This document shows positions 16,147-23,496 of a stretch of 43,480 nucleotides of DNA, in pieces. The translations under genes were made by a program, and so were the position numbers. The notes below the pieces were generated by a model. It was given only the letters and a program-made list of their open reading frames with translations, was not told the DNA's origin and made no database searches. This DNA comes from CADEFF01 sp964569315. GTDB lineage: Bacteria; Pseudomonadota; Alphaproteobacteria; Dongiales; Dongiaceae. The first letter of the stretch is position 1. Every line of letters starts with the position of its first letter. Where the stretch lies: assembly GCA_964569315.1 (NCBI GenBank), contig CAZMUZ010000021.1, forward strand, positions 1 through 43,480, in the 5' to 3' direction.

Positions 16147-17036
16147 GCATCGCCGATCCGACGCTCGCCGCGCGCATCGCTGCCGTTCCGGGCCTTGAGG
16201 GCGAGTGGCGGATCGAACCTCTGGCCGGCCTCACCAACCGCAGCTTTCGCCTGATCCGCGGCGCGGAGTCCTATGTGCTTCGGCTGCCGGGTGCGGGAAC
16301 CGACGCGCTCGTCGATCGGTCGCACGAGACGCACAACCATCGGATCGCGGCAGCGCTCGGCATCGCGCCGGCCGTGGTGCATGGCGACGCCGACGGGCTG
16401 CTGGTCACGCGCCATATCACCGACGCGATGCCACTGGACGCCGCGGCCGCCGCGGCGCCGCGCAATCTGGCAGAGGTCGGCGCGATGCTGGCCAGGCTGC
16501 ATCGCAGCGGCGTCCGTTTCCAGGGCGAGCGCCATGTCTTCGCCGATCTCGACCGCTATATCGCCGCCGCGGGCCCGTCCGGGGACGGTGCTGTCGAGCG
16601 GCTGCGGCGGGAGGCCGAGCCGGCGCGGCGCGTCCTGCAGGAGCGGACCGAAGCGCTCGTGCCGTCGCATATCGATCCGTCGCCGGCCAATTTCATTCGC
16701 GGCGAGGGACGTCTCTGGCTGATCGACTGGGAATATGCGGCCATGGCCGAGCCCGGTTGGGATCTGGCCGGCTTCGTCGCCGAAGGCGGTCTCGATGTCC
16801 GGTCCACCCTCGCGTTGCTCGCCGCCTATGGCAGGCCGGCCGATACTGCCGGGCTTGCCCGGATCGCGCTCTGGCGGGTCGCGCTCGATCTGCTGGCCGT
16901 CGCCTGGGCGCGTCTGCGGCTGCAGGCGGACGGCGACCGGTCTCTGGCGGCCATGATGGCCGACCGTTCGAGCCGGGCGTCGGCATATCTCGCCTCGACC
17001 GACTATCGCCATGCGCTCGACGCGCTCGGGTGCTGA
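16143..17036 (+). CDS. Aminoglycoside/choline/thiamine kinase-like phosphotransferase with probable CTG start
   Basis: A 297-residue protein-kinase-like small-molecule kinase (APH family). It has an N-terminal LAGLTNRSFRLIRG nucleotide loop with Lys replaced in the usual region by YVLRLPG, the catalytic loop HIDPSPANF (His176, Asp178, Asn183) and metal-binding IDWEYA (Asp195), then EPGWDLAGF. No ATG, GTG or TTG lies in frame between the end of the Rieske gene and the nucleotide loop; the first is a GTG near 16275, inside the fold. A CTG at 16143 makes a 4-base CTGA overlap with the Rieske stop and follows AAGGAAGG. Placed just before a TPP riboswitch and thiBPQ, it could be a thiamine kinase (YcfN-like), though choline or another alcohol is possible. 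Confidence 0.75.
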   Translation: MSIADPTLAARIAAVPGLEGEWRIEPLAGLTNRSFRLIRGAESYVLRLPGAGTDALVDRSHETHNHRIAAALGIAPAVVHGDADGLLVTRHITDAMPLDAAAAAAPRNLAEVGAMLARLHRSGVRFQGERHVFADLDRYIAAAGPSGDGAVERLRREAEPARRVLQERTEALVPSHIDPSPANFIRGEGRLWLIDWEYAAMAEPGWDLAGFVAEGGLDVRSTLALLAAYGRPADTAGLARIALWRVALDLLAVAWARLRLQADGDRSLAAMMADRSSRASAYLASTDYRHALDALGC

Positions 17037-17065
17037 CGGGCGCGCCTCGGCACCGATCCCGCCGC

Positions 17066-17093
17066 TTGCAATTTCGTCGCCGGTATCTAAGAT
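17066..17093 (+). promoter_or_regulatory. Putative promoter of the thiBPQ operon
   Basis: TTGCAA at 17066-17071 and TAAGAT at 17088-17093 are 16 bases apart; each matches four of six consensus bases. The predicted transcript start near 17100 falls directly before the TPP riboswitch, which is the arrangement expected for an autonomous thi promoter. Confidence 0.4.
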
Positions 17094-17102
17094 CGCCCGC
17101 AT

Positions 17103-17192
17103 CTCAACGGGGTGCCCGCAAGGGCTGAGAGGGTGGCCGAGCCGCCCAACCCGACGAACCTGATCCGGGTAATGCCGGCGGAGGGAAATGAG
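17103..17192 (+). promoter_or_regulatory. TPP riboswitch (THI element)
   Basis: The conserved THI-box blocks are all present in order: ACGGGGTGCCC at 17107-17117, GGGCTGAGAGGGT at 17122-17134, then GAACCTGATCCGGGTAATGC at 17156-17175 and GGCGGAGGGA to 17186. CTCA at 17103-17106 pairs with TGAG at 17189-17192 to close P1. It binds thiamine pyrophosphate and should lower thiBPQ expression when TPP is plentiful. The downstream expression platform appears translational: CCTCC at 17223-17227 can pair with the GGAGG Shine-Dalgarno at 17239-17243. Confidence 0.95.
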
Positions 17193-17222
17193 CTCCAACG
17201 CGCAAGCTTGCCGCCATTTTCG

Positions 17223-17243
17223 CCTCCGTCTTTTTCGAGGAGG
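17223..17243 (+). promoter_or_regulatory. Shine-Dalgarno sequestering hairpin of thiB
   Basis: CCTCC at 17223-17227 is complementary to GGAGG at 17239-17243, the ribosome-binding site seven bases before the thiB ATG at 17250, with an 11-base T-rich loop. It is a likely off-state element of the riboswitch. No stable stem directly precedes the T-run at 17231-17235, so a transcription terminator is less likely. Confidence 0.5.
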
Positions 17244-17249
17244 ATTTCG

Positions 17250-18239
17250 ATGCGGCTGATCGCTCTGCTGTTCGCCTTGGTGATGCTGTCATTCCCGGCG
17301 CGTGCCGACACGCCGACGCTTACCGTCTACACGTACGAATCCTTCATCTCGGAATGGGGGCCGGGCAAGGCGATCGCCGATGCCTTCCAGGCGGACTGCG
17401 GCTGCAAGCTCGAGTTCGTGTCGGTCGAGGATGCCGCCGGGCTGCTGAGCCGTCTCAAGCTCGAAGGCGACCGGACGCGCGCCGACATCGTGCTCGGGCT
17501 CGATACGAGCCTCACGCAGGAAGCGGCGGCGACCGGCTTACTCGCGCCGCACGGGCTCGATCTCTCGCCGCTTCGTCTGCCGATGGCATGGCATGACCCG
17601 CTGTTCGTGCCGCTGGACTATGGCTTCTTCGCCTTCGTCTACGACAAGACCAAGGTGAAGAACCCGCCAGCCAGCTTCGAGGAGCTCGCCCGCAGCAACC
17701 TGAAGATCGTCATCCAGGATCCGCGCACCAGCACGCCGGGTCTCGGGCTGCTGCTGTGGATCAAGGCGCTCTATGGCGAGGAGGCGAGCGCCATGTGGCA
17801 GCGTCTCAAGCCGCATATCGTGACGGTGACGCGCGGCTGGAGCGAGGCTTATGGCCTGTTCCTGAAGGGCGAGGCCGATATGGTGCTGAGCTACACCACC
17901 TCGCCCGCCTATCACCGCATCGCCGAGGAGGATGACCGCTACGAAGCCGCGCTCTTCGAGGAAGGGAACTACCTGCAGGTCGAGGTCGCCGCGATGCTCG
18001 CCCGGTCGAAGCAGCCGGAACTCGCGCGGAAGTTCCTCGCCTTCATGCTGACCCCGGGTTTTCAGAGCGCCATTCCGACCGGCAACTGGATGTATCCCAC
18101 GATCGCGCTCGCCGACGGCCTGCCGGAGGGCTTCGACGCGCCGCTTGCCGGAGACCGGGCGCTGTCGCTCGCTTCCGGCGCGGTCGCCGAGGGGCGCAAG
18201 GCGTGGATCGCGGAGTGGCTCGCGACCTTCGCCGACTGA
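17250..18239 (+). CDS. thiB: Thiamine ABC transporter substrate-binding protein
   Basis: A 329-residue periplasmic binding protein. A Sec signal peptide spans about residues 1-19 (MRLIALLFALVMLSFPARA). The mature protein begins with TLTVYTYESF and includes ADIVLGLDTSLTQEA, VPLDYGFFAFVYDK, LKIVIQDPRTSTPGLGLLLW, VTRGWSEAYGLFLKGEADMVLSY and IPTGNWMYP, which match ThiB. It captures thiamine or its phosphates for ThiPQ. GAGGAGG lies before the ATG at 17250, and the TPP riboswitch upstream confirms the vitamin. An in-frame ATG at 17112 lies within the riboswitch and is rejected. thiP starts six bases after the stop. Confidence 0.93.
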   Translation: MRLIALLFALVMLSFPARADTPTLTVYTYESFISEWGPGKAIADAFQADCGCKLEFVSVEDAAGLLSRLKLEGDRTRADIVLGLDTSLTQEAAATGLLAPHGLDLSPLRLPMAWHDPLFVPLDYGFFAFVYDKTKVKNPPASFEELARSNLKIVIQDPRTSTPGLGLLLWIKALYGEEASAMWQRLKPHIVTVTRGWSEAYGLFLKGEADMVLSYTTSPAYHRIAEEDDRYEAALFEEGNYLQVEVAAMLARSKQPELARKFLAFMLTPGFQSAIPTGNWMYPTIALADGLPEGFDAPLAGDRALSLASGAVAEGRKAWIAEWLATFAD

Positions 18240-18245
18240 GCATCC

Positions 18246-19826
18246 ATGCGCTTCGGATTCCTCGCGCTCGCCGCGGTGCTGCTCCTGATCGGCGGCGCCT
18301 GCGGTGCGCTCCTGCTGTCGGCGACGGACATTCGCATCGGCGCCGTGCTGGCGGATCCCTACATCCGGCATGTGCTGGGTTTCACCTTCTGGCAGGCGGG
18401 GCTCTCGGCGCTGCTGAGCGTGGGTCTCGCCATTCCAGTGGCGCGCGCCTTCGCGCGTCAGTCCGATTTTCCCGGCAGACGCCTGCTGCTGCGCATCTTC
18501 CTGATGCCGATGGTGACGCCGGTCATCGTCGCGGTCTTCGGTATCGTCGCGGTGCACGGGCAGAGCGGCTGGATCACCCGGGCGTTGGGCGCGGCCGGCG
18601 CGCCGCCCGACCACTATCTCTACGGTCTCACCGGCATCCTGATCGCGCATCTTTTCTTCAACCTGCCGCTGGCGACGCGGCTCCTGCTGCAGGCCTGGGA
18701 CACGGTACCGGGCGAGACCTGGCGGCTTGCGCAGCAACTCGGCCTCGGCCCCGGGGCGATCTTCCGACTGATCGAATGGCCCTTGCTGCGGGAACGGCTT
18801 CCGGGCGCGGCGATGCTCGTCTTCCTGCTCTGCTTCGTGAGCTTCGCCACGGTTCTGGCGTTGGGCGGCGGGCCGGCGGCGACCACGCTGGAGGTCGCGA
18901 TCTATCAAGCGCTGCGGTTCGATTTCGATCTCGACCGTGCCGTTGCGCTCGCCCTGTTGCAGACACTCCTCTGCGGCGCGCTGCTGTTGTTCGCGCATCG
19001 CTTCGCCCTGCCGCTGCCGCCCTCGGCCGGGCTCGGGCGCGCCATCGAGCGCGACGATCGCCGGTTGCCCGGGGCGCTCCTCCTCGACGGCACCAGCATC
19101 TTCGTCGCCTGCCTGATCGTGCTGCTCCCGCTGCTTGCGACGGCGATCGACGGCCTCACCGGCCCGATCGCCGCGACGCTCGCCGATCCCGCGATCCTGC
19201 AGGGCCTTCTCTTCAGCCTCGGCATCGCGCTCATGGCGGGCTTCGGCACCACCTTCATCGCCCTGGGGCTCGCGCATCTCATCCGCGGCTGCCGTGCGCG
19301 GCCGCGCCTCGCACCGGCAGCGAACCTCGTCGAGCTTGCCGGGATGGCGACCGTGTTACTCTCGCCGCTGGCGCTCGGCACGGGCTTCTTTCTCTTGCTG
19401 CGGGGTGCGACGATGATGCGGCCGATCGCGCTCGCCGCCGTCATGCTGATCAACGCCCTCATGGCGATGCCCTACGCGATGCGCATTCTCGTGCCGGCCA
19501 TGCTGAGCGCGGCGCGCGAGCAGGACCGGCTCTGCGCGGCGCTGGGGCTTTCGGGCTGGAACCGCTGGCGCCTGATCGACTGGCCGGGCCTGCGCCGGCC
19601 GATCGGCATGGCCTTCGGCTTCGCGGCGGCGCTCTCGGTCGGCGATCTCGGTGCCATCGCGCTCTTCGGCGGGCCGGGCACGGCGACGCTGCCGCTGCTG
19701 CTCTATCAGCAGCTCGGCGCCTATCGCGTCGAGGAGGCGGCGGTGACGGCGCTGCTCCTGCTGCTGGTGAGCCTTGGGCTCTATTCCCTCATCGAACGCG
19801 GGGTCGGCGGTCATGCCTCGGCTTGA
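18246..19826 (+). CDS. thiP: Thiamine/thiamine pyrophosphate ABC transporter permease
   Basis: A 526-residue inner-membrane permease with two fused BPD_transp_1 halves and roughly twelve transmembrane segments. Each half has its EAA coupling loop (about ETWRLAQQLGLGPGAIFRLI in the first and EQDRLCAALGLSGWNRWRLI in the second). Length and the double architecture match ThiP. The gene lies between thiB and thiQ, overlapping thiQ by 14 bases, so all three are one TPP-controlled transcript. Confidence 0.92.
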   Translation: MRFGFLALAAVLLLIGGACGALLLSATDIRIGAVLADPYIRHVLGFTFWQAGLSALLSVGLAIPVARAFARQSDFPGRRLLLRIFLMPMVTPVIVAVFGIVAVHGQSGWITRALGAAGAPPDHYLYGLTGILIAHLFFNLPLATRLLLQAWDTVPGETWRLAQQLGLGPGAIFRLIEWPLLRERLPGAAMLVFLLCFVSFATVLALGGGPAATTLEVAIYQALRFDFDLDRAVALALLQTLLCGALLLFAHRFALPLPPSAGLGRAIERDDRRLPGALLLDGTSIFVACLIVLLPLLATAIDGLTGPIAATLADPAILQGLLFSLGIALMAGFGTTFIALGLAHLIRGCRARPRLAPAANLVELAGMATVLLSPLALGTGFFLLLRGATMMRPIALAAVMLINALMAMPYAMRILVPAMLSAAREQDRLCAALGLSGWNRWRLIDWPGLRRPIGMAFGFAAALSVGDLGAIALFGGPGTATLPLLLYQQLGAYRVEEAAVTALLLLLVSLGLYSLIERGVGGHASA

Positions 19827-20526
19827 GGTCCGCGATCTCCGTTTCGACTACGAGGATATGCGGATGCGCTTCGACCTCGCGGTCGGCGCCGGCGAGTTCC
19901 TCGCGCTCGTCGGCCCGAGCGGGGCGGGCAAGAGCACGCTGCTTTCGCTGATCGCCGGCTTCGACCGCCCGACATCGGGACGCATTCTCTTCGACGGCAT
20001 CGATCTGACGGCGTCGCGCCCCGCCGAGCGGCCGGTCACGCTTCTGTTCCAGGATCACAATCTCTTTCCGCATCTCTGCATCGCCGACAATGTCGGGCTC
20101 GGCATCCGGGCCGATCTGCGGCTCGACGCGGCCGGCAAGGCGCGGGTCGAAGCGGCGCTGGCCGAGGTCGGGCTCCGGGGGCTCGGTGCGCGCAAGCCGG
20201 GGCAGCTTTCCGGCGGCCAGCGGCAGCGGGCGGCGCTGGCCCTGGCCCTCGTGCGCGAGCGGCCGCTGCTGATGCTGGACGAGCCCTTTGCCGCGCTCGG
20301 CCCGGCGCTCCGCCGCGAGACGCTGGATCTCGTGCGCCGCATGCAGCAAAGCCGCGGCCTGACCGTGCTGCTGGTCAGTCACCAACCTTCCGATGCGCGC
20401 TATGCCGCCGATCGCGTCGCCTTCGTGGAGCAGGGCGAGATTCGCCATGTTGCGCCCACGGCGGCGTTCTTCGCACCGCCCCAGCCGCCGGCGGTGGCGG
20501 CCTATCTCGGCGACGCCTGGGACTGA
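19813..20526 (+). CDS. thiQ: Thiamine ABC transporter ATP-binding protein
   Basis: A 237-residue ABC ATPase. Walker A GPSGAGKST is at residues 34-42, Q-loop LLFQDHNLFPH, signature LSGGQRQR, Walker B LLMLDEP and the switch His in LLVSHQ. The region after Walker B reads FAALGP where transporters usually have SALDP, so the D-loop Asp is replaced by Gly. ATG 19813 begins MPRLEVRDL, a normal start for this family, inside the end of thiP. It energises ThiBP import. Confidence 0.92.
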   Translation: MPRLEVRDLRFDYEDMRMRFDLAVGAGEFLALVGPSGAGKSTLLSLIAGFDRPTSGRILFDGIDLTASRPAERPVTLLFQDHNLFPHLCIADNVGLGIRADLRLDAAGKARVEAALAEVGLRGLGARKPGQLSGGQRQRAALALALVRERPLLMLDEPFAALGPALRRETLDLVRRMQQSRGLTVLLVSHQPSDARYAADRVAFVEQGEIRHVAPTAAFFAPPQPPAVAAYLGDAWD

Positions 20527-20552
20527 TCGGCCCGGCACGCCGAGAGGCGGTC

Positions 20553-21851
20553 TCAGCTCGTCGAACCGGTGATCAGCCGCGCGCCGCGGTGGAAGGTCGC
20601 ATAGGCCCAGAGCCAGTTCAGCGCGACGAAGAGCCGGTTGCGGAAACCGATGAGAAAGTAAATGTGGGCGAAGCTCCAGAGCAGCCAGGCGAGCGTGCCC
20701 TTGAGCCGGATCCAGCCGAAATCGACCACGGCCGATTTCCGGCCGATGGTGGCGAGATCGCCGCTATGCCGATAGCGGAAAGGCGCGGTCGGTTTCCCCG
20801 CGATCCTGTTGCGCAGAAGCTTCGCGACATAAGCGCCTTGCTGCTTTGCCGCCGGTGCGATGCCCGGCAGCGGCTTGCCTTCCCCGTCGAGGACGAGCGC
20901 GGTGTCGCCGATCACGAATATTTCCGGGCGGCCCGGCAGGCTGAGATTGGCGTCGACCGCGACCCGTCCGACGCGATCGGCCGTGACCCCCAGCCATTTT
21001 GCGGCGGGCGAGGCGGCGACGCCGGCCGCCCATATGATGCATTCGGAAGCGATCCTGTCCTTATGCTCCTGATGGCGGATATCGACGCCCTCCGCGTCGC
21101 AACCGATCACTGTCGTACCGAGCCGGACCTCGACGCCGAGTTTTTCGAGCGCACGAAGCGCGTTGTCGGAGAGAGTGGGCTTCAGGGCCGGGAGGACTCG
21201 CGGGCCCGCCTCCACGAGGATGATCCGCGCCTCGCGCGGATTGATCGACCGGAAATCCGCGGCGAGCGCGCGATGGGCAAGCTCCGCGATCGCACCGGCG
21301 AGCTCGACGCCGGTCGGGCCGCCGCCGACGATCGCGAAGGTCAGCAATCTTCGCCGCTGCGCTTCGTCCTCCGTCGTCTCCGCGCGCTCGAAGGCGAGCA
21401 GGATGCGGCGTCTGATGTCGGTCGCGTCCTCGATCTTCTTGAGGCCCGGCGCCACGGCCTCCCATTCGTCATGGCCGAAATAGGCATGGCGCGCGCCGGT
21501 GGCGACGACGAGATAGTCGTAAGGGATGCGGCGATCGCCCGAGAGCACGCATCGCCCCTCCTTGTCGATGCCGGTCACGCGAGCGAGCAGCACGCGCGTA
21601 TTGGCCTGGCTGCCGACAATGCTGCGGATGGGATAGGCGATATCCGCCGGCGACAGGCCGGCCGTCGCCACCTGATAGAGCAGCGGCTGAAAGAGGTGAT
21701 AGTTGTGCCGGTCGATCACCGTGACGTCGGCCGGCACTCGGCGCAGCCCCTTCGCCGCCTCGAGGCCGCCGAAGCCGCCGCCGAGGATGACGATGCGCGG
21801 CTCGACGGGATCGGCGTCGGCAGGTTCGCGGCTATCGGCGTGCGTCACCAT
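20553..21851 (-). CDS. ndh: Type II NADH dehydrogenase (NDH-2)
   Basis: A 432-residue flavoprotein that passes electrons from NADH to quinone without pumping protons. The FAD-binding RIVILGGGFGGLEAAKGLR is at the N-terminus, LLYQVATAGLSP follows, and the second nucleotide fold is FAIVGGGPTGVELAGAIAEL. The FAD-binding GD motif IFVIGDTALV is present, as is AKQQGAYVA, which lines the quinone site in this family. The C-terminal 50 residues (LAWLLWSFAHIYFLIGFRNR) are hydrophobic or amphipathic and should attach it to the membrane. ATG 21851 is chosen; a GTG directly before it is also in frame. It stands alone, convergent with thiQ. Confidence 0.9.
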   Translation of the reverse strand: MVTHADSREPADADPVEPRIVILGGGFGGLEAAKGLRRVPADVTVIDRHNYHLFQPLLYQVATAGLSPADIAYPIRSIVGSQANTRVLLARVTGIDKEGRCVLSGDRRIPYDYLVVATGARHAYFGHDEWEAVAPGLKKIEDATDIRRRILLAFERAETTEDEAQRRRLLTFAIVGGGPTGVELAGAIAELAHRALAADFRSINPREARIILVEAGPRVLPALKPTLSDNALRALEKLGVEVRLGTTVIGCDAEGVDIRHQEHKDRIASECIIWAAGVAASPAAKWLGVTADRVGRVAVDANLSLPGRPEIFVIGDTALVLDGEGKPLPGIAPAAKQQGAYVAKLLRNRIAGKPTAPFRYRHSGDLATIGRKSAVVDFGWIRLKGTLAWLLWSFAHIYFLIGFRNRLFVALNWLWAYATFHRGARLITGSTS

Positions 21852-21939
21852 CACCGGACGATAGCACGCACCGCGCCGCAGCGATCAACCGCGGCGGACG
21901 CAAGCCTGCGGCGCGTTGTTCCCGACGAGGAAAGCGTCG

Positions 21940-23289
21940 CTAGGCCTCGAGGGCTGCTTTCAAGACCCGGCCGCGCGCGGCCATGAACTCCTCCACCGCC
22001 GCTTCGAACCGCTCGATGTCCGGCTCGCGCATCGGCAGCGACAACGCTACGAAACCGCGCCGCGCCAGGTAGATGCCGGCATCCAGCATGTCGAGATGGA
22101 AGAGGTTCATCAGCTTCTGCATCGTCGTGTCGAGCGCCTTGTCGGCCAGATGCAGGTCGGCCGGCTTGCGGATCGGCTGCTTGGCGAAATGGATATTCAT
22201 GAGCGAGCCGATGCCGGTCACCTGCATCGGGATATCGTGTCGCGCGGCGAGCTTGTTCAATCCTTCGCGGAGCCGGTCGCCGAGCGCATTGAGGCGGTTC
22301 GCCTCCGCTGGCGTGAAGACCTGCGTGAGACCGGCGAGGCCGCCCGCCATCGAGCAGACATTGTTGTTGAAGGTACCGGCATGGGCGATCGAATCGTCGC
22401 GATAGGGATCGAAGCGCTCCATCAGATCGCGCCTGCCGCCGAAGGCGCCGAAGGACAGGCCGCCGCCGAGATACTTCCCGAGGCTGGTCATGTCCGGCGC
22501 GATGCCGAGTGCCCCTTGCCGGCCGGAGGGCGAAAGCCGCGATGTCATCACTTCGTCGAAGATGAGGACGATGCCGGCTTTCCGCGTCTCCTCCCGCAGC
22601 ATCGCGAGGAATGCCGGATCGCCCGGTACGCATCCGCCGCTGCCCTGCATCGGCTCGACCACGACGGCCGCAAGCGACGCCGCATGCTGCCGGAGCAGGG
22701 TACGCGTGCCCTCGATCTCGTTGTAGTCGCCGACGACCCACGGGATCGGCAGGTTGAGCTGCCCGGCCTTGTCGCCGAAATAGAAGACGCTGCCGTGATA
22801 GCCATAGGCGAAGACCATCACCTTGTCGCGCTTGGTCATGAAGCGCGCGGTCTGAATGGCCAGCATGTTGGCTTCGGTGCCGGAATTGCAGAAACGGACC
22901 AGCTCGATCGACGGAAAGCGCGCGCAGATCGCCTCGGCGAGCTTGCCTTCATACTGGTTCGGACCGCCCAGCACGACGCCGTCCCGCAGCGCCTTCGAGA
23001 TCGCCGCCTCGATGATCGGGTCGGAATGGCCGAAGAGTCCCGCGGTGTACTCGCCGAGGAAGTCGAGATATTCGTGCCCGTCGAGATCGATCAGCCGGTT
23101 GCCCTTGCCGCCGGCCCAGCCGAGCGGGAAGGGGCTGTAATGCAGCACCGTCCGGGTGTTGCCGCCGGGCATCACGCGGCCGGCCGCCTCGATCCGGGCC
23201 TTGCTCTTGGGGTTGGCGGCGATGAACCGGGCCTCCGCCTCGGCGATGGTGGCCGAGAGGTCGGCATTTGATCGATTTCCGTCGGGCAT
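21940..23289 (-). CDS. Class-III PLP-dependent aminotransferase, glutamate-1-semialdehyde-aminomutase-like
   Basis: A 449-residue fold-type I PLP enzyme. It opens with PGGNTRTVLHYSPFP, like HemL relatives, and has the phosphate-binding SGTEAN (136-141), cofactor-binding FDEVMTSR (Asp245) and the Schiff-base Lys272 in TSLGKYLGGG. True HemL in tetrapyrrole synthesis has a different N-terminus, so this is probably an aspartate-aminotransferase-family (subgroup III) enzyme acting on an amino or keto acid of unknown identity. AAGGAG precedes the ATG at 23289. It is transcribed away from the opp operon across a 207-base gap. Confidence 0.85.
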   Translation of the reverse strand: MPDGNRSNADLSATIAEAEARFIAANPKSKARIEAAGRVMPGGNTRTVLHYSPFPLGWAGGKGNRLIDLDGHEYLDFLGEYTAGLFGHSDPIIEAAISKALRDGVVLGGPNQYEGKLAEAICARFPSIELVRFCNSGTEANMLAIQTARFMTKRDKVMVFAYGYHGSVFYFGDKAGQLNLPIPWVVGDYNEIEGTRTLLRQHAASLAAVVVEPMQGSGGCVPGDPAFLAMLREETRKAGIVLIFDEVMTSRLSPSGRQGALGIAPDMTSLGKYLGGGLSFGAFGGRRDLMERFDPYRDDSIAHAGTFNNNVCSMAGGLAGLTQVFTPAEANRLNALGDRLREGLNKLAARHDIPMQVTGIGSLMNIHFAKQPIRKPADLHLADKALDTTMQKLMNLFHLDMLDAGIYLARRGFVALSLPMREPDIERFEAAVEEFMAARGRVLKAALEA

Positions 23290-23496
23290 GCGTTACTCCT
23301 TCGCGCCAACTGTCCCCGCAACCTTGCGGCCGCCGCCGCGCCTGTCAATGGGACCGTCGCCGAAGGCGGTCGGACCTCCGGTTTTCGCTGCCTTGGCTTG
23401 ACAGCCGAGGGCCGGATGGGCGCTCATCTCATGCGAAGCAAGGCAGGCGGCCACGCAAGAACCGCCGCCGATCCACAGGGAAGCGGAGATCCATCC

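Noticed and set aside
17112..17249. In-frame ATG giving ThiB a 46-residue N-terminal extension
   Set aside because: It lies inside the conserved TPP riboswitch and would place the signal peptide in the interior of the protein; ATG 17250 has a good ribosome-binding site.
21940..23289. True HemL glutamate-1-semialdehyde aminomutase
   Set aside because: N-terminus and several motifs fit general class-III aminotransferases better, and no tetrapyrrole genes are near.
23398..23426. TTGACA before oppA as a promoter
   Set aside because: No -10 hexamer at a suitable distance; the spacer continues GC-rich.
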